Positions 22,210 through 34,110 of a stretch of DNA of 64,000 nt are shown here, piece by piece (position 1 is the stretch's first letter; every line of letters begins with the position of its first letter). A program made the translations under genes and the position numbers. The notes below the pieces were generated by a model. It saw only the letters and a program-made list of their open reading frames with translations. It was not told the origin of the DNA and did not search any database. Source of the DNA: Ephydatia muelleri (lineage: Eukaryota; Porifera; Demospongiae; Spongillida; Spongillidae); contig JABACO010000021.1 in the NCBI GenBank assembly GCA_013339895.1, positions 3,061,457-3,125,456 on the forward strand, written 5' to 3'.

Positions 22210-22365
22210 CGTTAAGCAATGCACAGCTTACCTATAACCACTTGTGAGAGCTGGATTGAGACTAACACCAATACATATCATACACACAAAATGTGTGTTA
22301 ACCAATGCACAACTTACCTAACCACTTGTGAGAGCTGGATTTAGACAAACACCAATAAAAACGGG
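22210..22365 (+). repeat. Two-copy direct repeat of about 60 bp
   Basis: The phrase starting GCACAGCTTACCTA (22,220) and GCACAACTTACCTA (22,308), followed by ACCACTTGTGAGAGCTGGAT and ACACCAATA, occurs twice with few differences. Confidence 0.75.
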
Positions 22366-22879
22366 TTACCTATCCCCGTGTTCATTGGCCGGCCTCAGAT
22401 TGACGCACAATAGGCCTACTCGTACCACATCGCACCCCCTCCAACAACCTAGAACAGCATGTACTCATACATATTGATAGGCAAAGGTAATCTACCTTTC
22501 GAATTCTAAGAGTAATTTGCCGCCATCCACTTTCGATTGTACGCCGGTTAGCAGGAAACACGCGGCTCCTATAATAAACAAAAAAACATTGGAAATTGAC
22601 AGGCAGTACCTCTTGGAAACCATAGTTGTTCACTTTTCTTTGATTCTTTCCCCCCTTTCATGATTACACCTCAGGTACATGAGGATCGAAGCGCTAGCGT
22701 GGAGCACGTTGTTGAAAAAAATAAAAATAAACATCACGTGCGTATTTCTAATTGATGTTCGTTTTTTGTAACAATTAACATTCTACAACAATAACTTCAC
22801 TTGGATTAATGAGGGATTCAATCATTTCCTCTCAATCAATTATCATTTGAGCAGTACCTTTTTCCCCAAAGAAAAACAA

Positions 22880-22898
22880 CATAGGCGTAGGAACCGGG

Positions 22899-22934
<36 letters not shown>

Positions 22935-23064
22935 AGAGGGCCTTGGCCACCCCCCCCCCCCCCCCACACACACATCTTGGGCATTATCTGTATAAAGTAT
23001 GCTGAATTTATATTAGACACACCTTTTGGGCCCCCCCAATCCTGCTTACATTCCTACGCTTCTG
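22880..23064. mobile_element. Small hAT-like MITE with long G and C runs
   Basis: The left end CATAGGCGTAGGAA and the reverse complement of the right end CAGAAGCGTAGGAA agree at 12 of 14 positions. Inside, a G-run of about 30 is followed by a C-run of about 17, which could pair as a hairpin or form G-quadruplexes. The A-rich flanks prevent a firm call of target duplication. Confidence 0.5.
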
Positions 23065-23771
23065 AACAAAACACGCCTGCGCCCGCAAAGCGTTAGCCGA
23101 TGTATGTATTAAAGCTGTATGCAAATTCGCTACCACTGACAGTTAGCGGCGGGAGCACTGAGCGGTTCTTTCTCTTCCTATCGCGAGCCCGCGTAAGCCT
23201 TAATTACCGTAATGATAAGTATGCGGTGCTGTATGTATCATTATTGAAGCAATATTGATGTCATGGTTTATGTACTAATGATATTCCAATACTGTTCCAG
23301 GATTTTATCAACCTGTTCCAAGTTGCTATGTCAACATTGATCCAATAAAGATGATATATCAGTATTGGGTCAGGTTTCATATCATTATTGTACCAAAGTT
23401 TTTGTGTTTATCATCCTTGAGCCAATATTGGTAACGATTGGCTGTGTAGGGTAATGAGAAAAAAAATTTAGTGGTCTGTTACATTTACACGTGATCTCCC
23501 GCACGTGACGTGATATACTTGTATTAAGGTGAGATAGGAAAGAATTTGCTCGTGTGTTTAAACAAGCTCGTGTGTTTAAACAAGTGGCTATATCATTGTC
23601 GAGTTAGTTATGCCTAGCGTACGGGAATCTACAAGCTAAATAGCTAAATATTGTACGCCGTACCTGTCCTATGGGCCCCTTCGCCATGCTTATTAGACTT
23701 GCAAGGCCCTAAGCGAAGCGAACGTGCTGTACGCCGGTTATTTATAATGTACTATCTCTGCTGATGCTGGC

Positions 23772-24599
<828 letters not shown>

Positions 24600-24600
<1 letters not shown>

Positions 24601-25440
24601 ACATAATATTATAGGTGATGATTGGGTGTGGGGGTTTGGTGGGGGGTGGAAGCTGGTTTTGTGCGTACCTAGTGGAATAAAATACATGGATGTGTGAATT
24701 TAGTTTTAAGGTTGCTAGTGTTCTTCCTGTTTGGTGACTACCTATCTTAGCCAGAAAATAGATATTGTTTTCATCTTGAGATTGTGTGCCCTCCTGTTTG
24801 TTGACTATGGAGGTTGATCTGTTTGAATAATGAACACCTGTGACCTTGATGGCTTTCCAATCACCCGGAACCAAAGCATTTAATGGTAAAAATGCTCCCA
24901 TACCATGATAGGCTGGAACCAAAACTTTCAATGCAAATTTATTTCAGCTTATAGAGCTGATGGGAATTAAATTTTATCTTATTTATTTACTTAGTAATAT
25001 TCAAGTTTTTAATACAGAATCAATACAACTACACTAAAAGAGAAATACTTTTCAAGCATCTCGAATAGAATGAGCTCCAAGTAATTCAGAATATGCAAAC
25101 TTGTAACCTTGATAAATTTGGGTGACCACTTATTTCTCCATTTGTGTGTTGTCAGAGGTATACAGAAGGTGCTGCAAAACTATGGTATGGTGCGCATCAC
25201 TTGGTAGTTATGTACATGTATATGGCAAACATATAACAATGTGGTGGAGATAGAATTTATCATTGTACTATCTCATGCACGGTCCAGATGATGCGTTTAA
25301 CTTGTACAGTCCAATAAAAAACCCAATACTAAATCCATTGTACTACTACAACTATCTATGGAACTAACTTACCTTTATCACATATTACAAGTTACCAATT
25401 CTTGTGCACTTTTGGTCTGTCTTTTAGCTCAAGTGCCTGT
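24600..25440. other. Non-coding stretch upstream of the nuclease-like gene
   Basis: No gene was recognised. A TTTTAG at about 25,430 would serve as the acceptor of a 5' UTR intron just before the ATG at 25447. Confidence 0.4.
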
Positions 25441-25446
25441 CGTAAA

Positions 25447-28400
25447 ATGGCAACCGAAGGAGAATTATCATTACAAGAAGAGAATCAGCAATCATCATCT
25501 CAAGAGCAAGAATCATCTCCAGACAATGGTATGTGAATGTCTCCAGACCTCTAAACTGTGCAAACATATTCTAACCACCCCTTCTCTTTCAATGGGACCA
25601 TGGACATGCCATTCCACACTAGTAGTGGGGTGATAAGTTCCAGAGGGGATGGGGGTACTAAAAGGTTAGGTGCGCTTGTGTGTGTTTGTACTATTGCATA
25701 ATTGCATATGCTTATTCTATTCATAGGCCTGTGCTATTTGGTCTCTTTGACCTTCCTTTATTGTTGGCCTTTCAGACAATCTAATTTTGCCAGTTGGTTC
25801 AAGAAATATTACTTTCAAAATAATCTTAAGTGTGGTGTATAGAGAGTTGTGTTTTGGACAAAAGGCAATAGAAAATAAAGCATTGTCAACACCGTGAGCG
25901 AGCACAGTAACCATAAGTCATAGTTTTTAATGTTCTATTATAGATGTTCAGGGGGTATTGTGTGTTTGTGTTTAGATGCACTGAATAATCAAATTCTCGT
26001 AGGCATGAATGCGAGTCATGACCTCACACCCTCACCTGCTGTTAAAAGAAGGTATGTCGCATGGAATCATGTCGTCTTACTCCCATAACTCTAGCCCTTA
26101 TAACTTACTTGGTAGGGGCTAACCAGCTCATCTGATACGGACAGTATGTGTATGGCAATGTCTTTTTATCACATGGGAGTATTCTTGTTTTTGGCATGTA
26201 AAAAGTGTTCTGTTCATAACTCATTGTTGGAAGTGCTTTCCTATATTTAACTGGCAAGAAAACAAATATTGAACTACACACTATGTACACTGATACACTG
26301 CACCCCCTGTACGTACACACACACTCCCCTCACTGCCCCAGTTGAGGACCATGTAGTATGGTGTTGCTACTGCTATCCGGTGTAAAGAAGATTATTACTA
26401 ATGGTGTATGTTTCACATAGAATTAATTATCAAATAGAACATGGGGTTAATGTATAATGTACCGGATGTCATCTGGGGATACATTTGTCTACTGTGGTGT
26501 ACAGAAGGTCAAGTTATGAACGTTATCGTAATAACGCATGGCATCATATCACAATCAAATAGCTTTGCTTTGATGCGCTAACTTAGGACCAGAGAAAAAG
26601 AAAAAGGTACCATTTATTAATGGTACCTGTCAAATGATATGAATAGGTATTCAAATAAAACCTGTTTTCAAAGGGCTAGCCTTGCCCTGCTCCATCACAT
26701 AGCATAGTTGTATGTAGGACAGTGAAAGCAACCCCCCAAAATGTTAAGTTGTTGCCATGACAATGTTGGTTATTGTTTGAAAAGCCTCATCTTAATTAAC
26801 CGGGCACCGATACTAACGAGATCCAAACTGAATTAGGATATGCAAGTTATGTACATACACATACATATGTGTGCATAAAAGCTTCATCTAATCTCTGCTG
26901 CATCTTGGGCTTCTTGGCTGGAAATTAAAAGTGGCAGGTAAATAATGGAAAGCATTTATGTCAGTTATGAGGAGGAAGGGGAAGGGGACATGACCCATGA
27001 GAACTGCAGTCAGGTCTTGTGCACTTCATCCTTGTCCACCTGTGTGCATCCTTCTACATCCTTACACCTATGGGATTTCATGTCTGTTATAGTTGTTTTT
27101 GTAGGAAAATAGATGAAGCTTATGAGGGAGTAAAGTCGTCTTTGAAAGAAAAGGAAATTGAAATTGGCAGTGCTAAATTGCTATTGGCAGAATCTCAAAA
27201 GAATGTGCAGGATGCTGAAAAGGAAGTGCAGGGTGCTGAAAAGAAAGTGCAGGAGGCTGAAAAGAAAGTGCAGGATGCTAAAAAGGAAGTGCAGGATGCT
27301 GAAAAGAAAGTGCAGGATGCTAAAAACGAAGATGAAAGGAAAAATCTTCAACAATTATATAGCACTGCAGTAGATATGCACAGGTCCTATGCATCTTCTT
27401 TTATACAAAAACAATCATTTATGCAACAACAGCAGCAACACTTGCAACAACAGCATCAACACTTGCAACAACAGCAGCTACAATTTCAGCAATTGCTAGC
27501 TGATCTAGCGCAACTCAGATGCAGTATGATGAAAATGGGAGATATAAAAGTTCGTAATTGTAAGTGTTTTAATAATGCAATGTAGCAGACTGATTAATGA
27601 GATAATCACGTGATGCAAAGTTAATTTATGATTGACGTAGATCACAGTACCGTGTAAAGAGATGTGCATTTGGTACTGAGGGAGTGTCTTGTGAACATCA
27701 GTGGGAATGTATTGGGGATTTGCGCTGGGTAGTGAGTGTTGGGAGAGTGTCGTATTTACACGCATCAGTTTTGTCATTGTGTTGAATCCATGTGTTGTTC
27801 TAATGGAAGGGTCTTGTATTAAAACTAAATTTGAAATTGAAACTAAATTTGAAAAAATTTGAATAATTAAAATGTTCTTTTACTATGACTTTGCAGTGAT
27901 TGGAGCATTTAATTTAGCAAGCAGCAGGATTTCACGGTGGAGACAATTGAATTCGTTAATTGCCACAGATGGAAAGAGTGCACCGTTCAGTTCTTTCAAG
28001 ACAAATCGTCAAGTATTAGAGATGTTTTGCAAAATTACTAGTGATTATCAACAGAACGAAAAACTGATACCTGCAGAAGCACTACAGAGACTTCATAGGG
28101 ATTTATGTGCTTTCGACAAAATAAAGGTTACTGCTTATTCCGAATCTTTCCTTTGTCACATTCTTTCTGTTATCATTGCAATAATTTGCAATGAGTTTGA
28201 TGATGCTGAAATTACAGCAGAGGAAATGGTACATGGAAGGCGCGTTTGTGCTCATGGCAAATTTGAATTCTTGATTATGCGTGGTAATACCAGAATTTGT
28301 ATTGTGGAAGCCAAAACAGAAACTGTCAATGATGGAATTGTACAAGGACTTACCGGTTCTGAAGTTCTAGCTGATTTGGAAAATTTAAATCCTTCTCTCT

Positions 28401-28567
28401 GCATTGTCACCACCTATAATCAATGGATATTTTTCAAGAATTATGACGACCGTATTACAAAATGTTCATTTAACCTCGTAATGGAATCATCCACGTCACT
28501 TTTACCCCACCTAGATTCACTGAGAACATTAACCAGTTTGCTGTATTCTTTTTTAAACTTAGAATAG
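25447..28567 (+). CDS. Four-exon gene for a coiled-coil protein with a PD-(D/E)XK-like C-terminal domain (427 aa)
   Basis: Exons I infer: 25447-25528, 25976-26051, 27105-27559 and 27897-28567. All introns are GT-AG, phases match, and the total is 1284 nt. Residues 1-50 are Ser/Gln-rich and end in a basic patch (VKRRKID), a possible nuclear signal. Residues about 54-140 form a coiled coil with six near-identical heptads (VQDAEKK type, 87-128). A Gln/His-rich stretch covers about 150-185. The C-terminal 220 residues are globular. GKFEFLI (325-331) is followed by RICIVEAKTE (338-347), giving E328 and E342-x-K344, the pattern of a restriction-like nuclease core. LCIVTTYNQWIFFKN follows. This resembles nuclease domains reported in Crinkler/RHS-type eukaryotic effector and mobile-element proteins, but that link is from memory. 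No disruption is seen, so the gene may be live. Confidence 0.7.
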
Positions 28568-28838
28568 GCATTGTGAATGTTTGGTTGCTATTTATTGATG
28601 TTGCTGTATTTTGATGGTCACCCTGTGAATGTACCGGCTGTGAGATGTACAAATATACTTCAGGTACAGCCTGGTAGCAGGTACACTTCAGGTACATCTA
28701 GGAGGTACATGTACATCTAGGATTACTTCATCGATTCATGCCAATAGTTAATTTTGTTAAAGAAGACATGAAACCCGATTATCTTACATGTCCCTGAAGT
28801 AATCCTAGATGTACCTGAAGTAATCCTAGGTGTATCTG

Positions 28839-29154
28839 GATGAGGGTAGTGAAGAGCACAGGATAGCCCAGATGAGGGTAGTGAAGAGCACAGGATAGCC
28901 CAGATGAGGGTAGTGAAGAGCACAGGATAGCCCAGATGAGGGTAGTGAAGAGCACAGGATAGCCCAGATGAGGGTAGTGAAGAGCACAGGATAGCCCAGA
29001 TGAGGGTAGTGAAGAGCACAGGATAGCCCAGATGAGGGTAGTAGTGAAGAGCACAGGATAGCCCAGATCAGGGTAGTGAAGAGCACAGGATAGCCCAGAT
29101 CAGGGTAGTGAAGAGCACAGGATAGCCCTGATGAGGGTAGTGAAGAGCACAGGC
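28839..29154. repeat. 32-bp minisatellite, about ten copies
   Basis: Unit GATGAGGGTAGTGAAGAGCA plus CAGGATAGCCCA, nearly perfect, with GATCAGGG variants in two late units and one 3-base insertion (TAGTAG) near 29,040. Open frames here are repeat artefacts. A partial palindromic phrase GGTACATCTAGGA / TCCTAGATGTACC lies just upstream. Confidence 0.95.
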
Positions 29155-29631
29155 TTTTCAACTCACAAGAATGGTACCCATCTCTACAGTTCAGGTTGAA
29201 AGCACTTATTAGTTGAGGTCACACCTCTGGGGTTCAAAATCCATGCGTGACGTTGGGTCCCTGGTTGGCTCGGGTAACCCATCTACTCTGTCTAACAGCT
29301 CGCTTTGGTGAATCACCTCCCATTCCCTCTGCATTGTTTCAGCCCTAACAAATCCATACATGCATATACAAACTCATATCATGCAACGCTCTTGAAAGTA
29401 AATCAGTGATATATGGTGGAACAGCACAAAGTAACACAAATACAAGGAACTTACAATAAAACATTTCCCACCTCTCCCATAAAGTTATCACACAGTACAC
29501 ATAAAACATAAAAAGATGATGATGATACGATACGATGATAACAGACAAAGTTGCGGCCACATGATACAAGTGCCTACTTTTGCTTCTTGTGATTCTGTGC
29601 AATGAAGGGCCTGTCCATTTCATGGCTCAGC

Positions 29632-30401
29632 TCATGGGCTTCCCTCCTCCCTGCTTTAACAGTTCCCTTTCTTTCTGCATCCTTTCTAGCATCTTCATTG
29701 CATCAAAGTCCAGAGAGCCATATACTTCTTTGTCTTTTGGTGTCTCTCTGCAAGGTCACCTTTCTGCTCGCTCCCTCTAAAGTCGTCTTCCTGCCCTCCA
29801 GAGATGTGATGGCAGTAGCAGAGGAACTAATATCTAGTTCGACATACCTGCCATAACTAATAGTCGAATGGGACACAGCATGTGGGGGATCGACCAGTTT
29901 TGGTTTAATTGTCAGTTTAGGCCCAAGTTCTAGGTTTACGTAATTGGGCCAGGGATTTGGCTGAGGAACCATCTCTAGATCAGCTTGTGCGTGCACATTC
30001 TGGGGACTGCGGACCCTGCTCCCCTACCACATGGATTGTGGGGAGCATGCTGGATTTGGGACTGATGACATCAGGGTCACACGTGCTTTCAGTCAGGAAG
30101 CTGTGACTACTGTCAACGTTGCTCTGAGATGGCTTGCGTGGTATTTTGGTAAATTGCCTCCTACCGTCCATCGATGGCCTAGCAGAACTGGGCACCGTTC
30201 CATTGCTCTTCTTGTTGCTCGCCTGGTCTTGAAGGTTACCCTGGTTGATGTTGGCAACCAGCTCATACAGATCCGAAGCTTTCTCGGTGCTGAAGGCGTA
30301 GCGCTTTTCACATCCAGGACCGGTGTCGAAAAAAAACGTTTTCGCAGCAACCATAGTAACAAATGTACATGAAGGGCCACTTAACCTTCTCTAATGTTGT
30401 G
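29632..30401 (-). pseudogene. IRS/FRS/DOK-type PTB-domain adaptor, last two exons, with two single-base disruptions
   Basis: Reading leftward from 30401 (after an AG acceptor): KVKWPFMYICYYG, FFFDTGPGC, YAFSTEKASDLYELV. This fits the second half of an IRS-type PTB fold (WP...LRRYG, F.FE.G..C, F.T..A..I..L). The tail holds WPNYVNLEL, a YxN Grb2-SH2 type site. An AG|GTATGT donor at 29848, a 100-base intron and an acceptor at 29748 follow. The last exon reads KDKEVYGSLDFDAMKMLERM and ends at 29632. Such adaptors dock on receptor tyrosine kinases at the membrane. Two single-base shifts are needed, in a run of eight A (about 30,330) and in CCCC (about 30,020). They are either sequencing errors in a live gene or signs of a pseudogene. 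Upstream PTB exons were not found. Confidence 0.6.
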
Positions 30402-30815
30402 CTGTTTGTGAACGTGACACCTGTATTGCTCACTACCATAATCCCCTCTTGTTCGTTGTGTTACCTTTATCAAATTGGGAGGGAGCCCATAGTTCCAGAT
30501 CAAATCTAGATTGTGTCTGTATCAGAGGGCAAAGTTCTTTTTCAATTAAGTAATTGCCCCACACATTTTATCATCACATGCCCACCCCCTCCCCAGAATC
30601 ATATTCTCAAAAAACCCAGCATCTCCCCTCCCCTACTATAGACACTTTGTACACAGCACCCATACACTGGTGATGATGCAGATCAACCCATTACCGTTAT
30701 ACAGTAGGGCTCACTACTCGCGATCGCAAGGCTGTTTTAGATTTAATAATCAATAATCATTGCGCATGCGTAGTAGGCTCAATTGAGCGTTTTTTGCAGG
30801 AATCGGTGTGTGTGC

Positions 30816-30822
30816 TATAAAA
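30816..30822 (+). promoter_or_regulatory. TATA box upstream of an unrecognised plus-strand gene
   Basis: TATAAAA lies about 100 bases before an ATG at 30919 that opens a short basic frame (MSGMTRGGVGRRLDVRRGK). Confidence 0.4.
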
Positions 30823-30918
30823 GATGTTCTTATTCGGTGCAGGACTCAATATTATCAGAGTGAGTTTTAAAAATGGGTACCTTTCCCCGAGATACTGCTT
30901 CTGTGAACCTTTTTAAAA

Positions 30919-31712
30919 ATGAGTGGAATGACTAGAGGAGGTGTTGGAAGGAGGCTAGATGTGAGAAGAGGGAAGAGTAGCCTTCCACAGGGAAATAATT
31001 CATTCCTGAACCAGAGTGGTGACAAACCTTAGACTCAGGGTCAATAGATACGATGCTCATTCTGTTGTTGTTGCCCTGCCCTTTGCCCCTGTTCATCAGC
31101 TGAAGGAAGGTACCATTGGTCCACCATCCCTAACCCTAACCCATAGCTGACAATCAGATTGATAGACCATTTTTAACCCCCTTCCCCCTTCTCTTCATGC
31201 ACACACCCTTTGCCCCAGTGCCTGTACATGTATCTCACCCAACATTATTAAAACCACTTAGTAATGCCATCACTTGCAACAGAACCTTCTGTTTCTCACA
31301 CTCCTCCACCCCTTCCATTTTCATTAACATCCATCTCATCCCCCCCCCCCCCCCCACCATTTTCTGGGTGAGAGTATGTGGGGGTAGGGTGATTCAGGGG
31401 CCTTCACACACTTGACACATTTCTATGCCTTCCCACCATCAGGTCCATCTTGGGGCAGGACTTGACCTATGTTCCTCCAGAGGTGTTGAGATTGCTGGTC
31501 CCTCGCAAGGATGGCAGCCCAGCAGTCCTGTTGCACAAGGATGGCACAAATGGAGGGAAGTGTTGTCATACATGTTTACAAAAAAATTTTATGTGTTTCA
31601 TTTTCCAGTGGTAATTCTACTCTGTTTAAACTTCCACAAATCCAACACTACATCAATGGTACGTCCATCAGGGACAGTTATGACCAGATGGCTGTAATTC
31701 ACGTCTGGTAGT
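30919..31712 (+). CDS. Unrecognised plus-strand multi-exon gene (partial model)
   Basis: Three stretches look like exons. From 30919: MSGMTRGGVGRRLDVRRGKS. At about 31,020-31,107: NLRLRVNRYDAHSVVVALPF with APVHQLKEG, ending before GTACCA. From an AG at about 31,440: SILGQDLTYVPPEVLRLLVP, then KDGSPAVLLHKDGTNGG. Then, after TTTTCCAG at about 31,609, NSTLFKLPQIQHYINGTSIR and SYDQMAVIHVW with a stop at 31,712. The last two blocks look protein-like and their junction is plausible. I could not make the phases of the first junctions agree, so the model is incomplete. No family was recognised. The CCCTAACCCTAACCC at about 31,126 lies in an intron. Confidence 0.35.
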
Positions 31713-31840
31713 AGTGGTGGTGGAGGTGGTCCTGCTCAAGGTTGTCTCATTTCCCTCACACATTGTCCCCTATAACTTATGCCTGTTGGTGAGAGGATGG
31801 AGAGGTGATGGAGGGACTGGTGTTGAAGTGGTGCACTCAC

Positions 31841-31953
31841 CCTGGTACCCGATACAGTCCCACATCTGCTAGGCCTCTTTGCTCAATCTCATGCACAGCA
31901 ATAGCTGGCACTCGTGGGATGCACGTGGGACAGAAGGAGGCGTGGTCTGCTTC
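31841..31953 (-). CDS. RhoGAP-domain exon, RACGAP1-like
   Basis: A 113-base minus-strand stretch is bounded by CTACAG| at 31954 and |GTGAGT at 31840. It reads CIPRVPAIAVHEIEQRGLAD and VGLYRVPG. This matches the start of the RhoGAP domain of RACGAP1/MgcRacGAP, including the EIEQRGL and GLYR(V/I)SG signature with the catalytic Arg region. That protein regulates Rho GTPases at the cytokinetic midzone. The usual Cys in VHC and the Ser in SG are missing here. Flanking exons were not found within a few hundred bases, so it may be an isolated or decayed exon, or part of a gene with long introns. Confidence 0.55.
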
Positions 31954-32019
31954 CTGTAGTGAAGGGGTGTGGTCAGTGAGGGGGAGTGGTCAGCATGTGG
32001 TTAGTAAGATGGTATAGTG

Positions 32020-32640
32020 GTAGTGTATGTATATAGGGGCTTGGGAGGGATTAATTGTGCTCTCTTAATTTTACCTTTCTTGTTGCCAGGTTGATCACCC
32101 ATAGTTGTAGATCTATGGATGAACAAACCGACACTAATTGCAATGTCATGGCTACATTGGAGCTCAGAACAAGAAGCCCTGAAGATTATATGGGACCACT
32201 TGAATAGTTCAAGGGTATCATACAGAAGCTGCGTTGTGCGTGCACTTATGTACATGTATAATGATGTATTATTGAAATGAGACAACAGAATAATGTAAAT
32301 ACTGAGCGAAGCAACAACTGGAGGCATCCCACGACTCACGAGCGCTTAAGTGACGTAACATGCAATGATTGCAGCATCACGCAACGTTGTTTATCTTCAG
32401 GGCTAGGGAATATATGCACGCGGATATCGTGATCGGATGAAAACCATTGACATATGGAATAAGGGTGAGGGTCATCAATGGCAGAAATAAAGGCATACTA
32501 GTATATTATCTCTGTCCATAGATTAAAGACCTTATGGAAGGTCTTAAATCTATGCTCTGTCAAAGGTATGGTGCTGAAAGAGTATGCTGGTAGTATTCCG
32601 AAGGGTACTATGGACTGTTCTTTCTACCATGCCCCACATG
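32020..32640. other. Non-coding stretch
   Basis: AGATTAAAGACCTT at about 32,520 and its near reverse complement at about 32,538 form a short hairpin. Nothing else was recognised. Confidence 0.45.
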
Positions 32641-32647
32641 TGATCGG

Positions 32648-33205
32648 ACATGGGTTACATCCCCACATGTGTTCATGAGGGGTACGTGGTTACATCCCCT
32701 CATGTGTTGAGGAGGAGTAAATGGGTTACATCCCCACATGCGTTGACGAGGGGTATATGGGTTACATCCACACATGTGTTCATGAGGGGTACATGGGTAA
32801 CATCCCCACATGTATTCATGAGGGGTACAAGGGTTACATCCCCACATGTGTTCATGAGAGGTACGTGGGTTACATCCCCTCATGTGTTGAGGAGGGGTAC
32901 ATGGGTTAACTCCCCACATGAGTTGAGGAGGGGTACATGGGTTAAATCCCCATATGTGTTCACGAGGGGTATGTGGGTTACATCCCCACATGTGTTCAGG
33001 AGGAGTAAATGGGTTACATCCCCACATGTGTTGAGGAGGGGTACGTGGGTTACATCTCCACATGAGTTCATGAGGGGTACATGGGTTACATCCCCACATG
33101 TGTTCATGAGGGGTACATGGGTTACATCCCCACATGAGTTGAGGTGGGGTACATGGGTTACATCACCACGTGTGACCAGGAGAGGTACTTGGGTTACACC
33201 CCTCA
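32648..33205. repeat. 36-bp minisatellite, about 15 copies
   Basis: Unit GGTTACATCCCCACATGTGT plus TCATGAGGGGTACATG, with many small variants (TTGAGGAGG, CCCTCATG). The unit is 12 codons long, so open frames on both strands are artefacts. It abuts the broken end of the nuclease/kinase-like gene at 33,185-33,282. Confidence 0.95.
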
Positions 33206-33282
33206 TAATATGTAAATAGATGAAGATCCCATTTTTCCATTACGATGACTTCCAGTTTGGTTGAATTGACCTAGAGTACAAG
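33185..33282 (-). pseudogene. Downstream piece of the split nuclease/kinase-like gene
   Basis: This minus-strand piece directly continues the gene at 42,032-42,939 once the transposon and one AAG/CTT duplication are removed; the joined reading is SPPILYSRSIQPNW. A frame change then gives VMEKWDLHLF, like the hinge strand of a protein-kinase fold. The piece ends at the 36-bp minisatellite. Confidence 0.55.
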
Positions 33283-33621
33283 CACAGTGCAAAAAGTTTG
33301 TTATGCGACACTGTATATTATAACGTATATTCGAAAATAAGCAGCAATATAAGCTGTCTGCGTATTGAACATTATATGCAAAAGCGTATATTGAAAAATT
33401 GTCAGTCACGTGCGGTTTCTGGTATCTTAGCAAACCGAATTTCGTTAATGTTACACGGTTTGGTGAACCGCGCACTATCGTAATTTGGGCTTTGACCTTC
33501 CGTAAACCAGTCCTCCGCCCCCCCCCATCCCCACTCCCCCTTTGCATCTGCTTGGTTTATAAAACTTTTCTTCGCACATATAAGTGGTACAACACCAAAC
33601 ACAAATATTCAAACACCATAG

Positions 33622-34110
33622 TGCCTTAAGACAGCGGTTCCCAAGTACTAACTTAGTGTGACCTGATAAAGACGAGAATATAATAACATTTGGCGCCAAT
33701 TGAAATGGCCATACTTACCTCTAGTGATGGACTTGTTGGTGCTGACTAACCAAATGCGCACAAAAGAAAAAGACATTTTAGTGCCCCCAGCATACTTACC
33801 AGTTCGAATAGAAACGCTGCAGAAAAGCAAAATGAAGGTAGCAAAGCCATTGCGTACTTACCTCAGCAGAATCGACCCGCGCTTGTGATAGCCGAAACCC
33901 ATAGTCCTTGAGACAGCGGTCCCCACGTACTATGTGACCTGATAAAGACGAGAACAATAACATTTGGCATAAATTGAAATGGTCATACTTGACACTGTGT
34001 AACTTACCTCAGCAGAATCGGCCGATTGATTGAATAATTGAAGTGTACGGAAATTTACGGAATGTGGGGGGGAATTCCGAAAGATACCCGCTTGTAATAA
34101 CCGGAGACCA
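33622..34110. repeat. Internal direct duplication in the Plavaka-like element
   Basis: A block starting GACAGCGGTTCCCAAGTAC, then GTGACCTGATAAAGACGAGA, CATTTGGC and CTTACCTCAGCAGAATCG, occurs twice (from about 33,632 and 33,911), with the second copy shortened. A second, separate duplication lies at about 34,855-35,030 (ATGATAAATGATGAAGTC, GACCGATGATGTGAAC, CGACAGCAAGGCTAAGA). Confidence 0.8.

Noticed and set aside
28839-29154. Regular repeats considered as a CRISPR array
   Set aside because: The units are contiguous with no unique spacers, and the DNA is eukaryotic.
28723-29161. Leu/Ser-rich repeat frames on the minus strand
   Set aside because: They are read through a 32-bp minisatellite; the three frames simply rotate.
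29205-29260. GGTTCAAAATCC resembling a tRNA B box, possible tRNA or SINE
   Set aside because: No convincing A box at the right distance, no cloverleaf, and no A-rich tail.
31126-31141. CCCTAACCCTAACCC as telomeric repeat
   Set aside because: Only two and a half units, inside a gene-bearing stretch; too short for an interstitial telomere call.
32608-33219. Long open frames on both strands with Cys/Pro or Thr/Ser/Pro repeats
   Set aside because: The 36-bp unit is a multiple of three, so frames stay open by chance; no start context or codon bias supports a gene.
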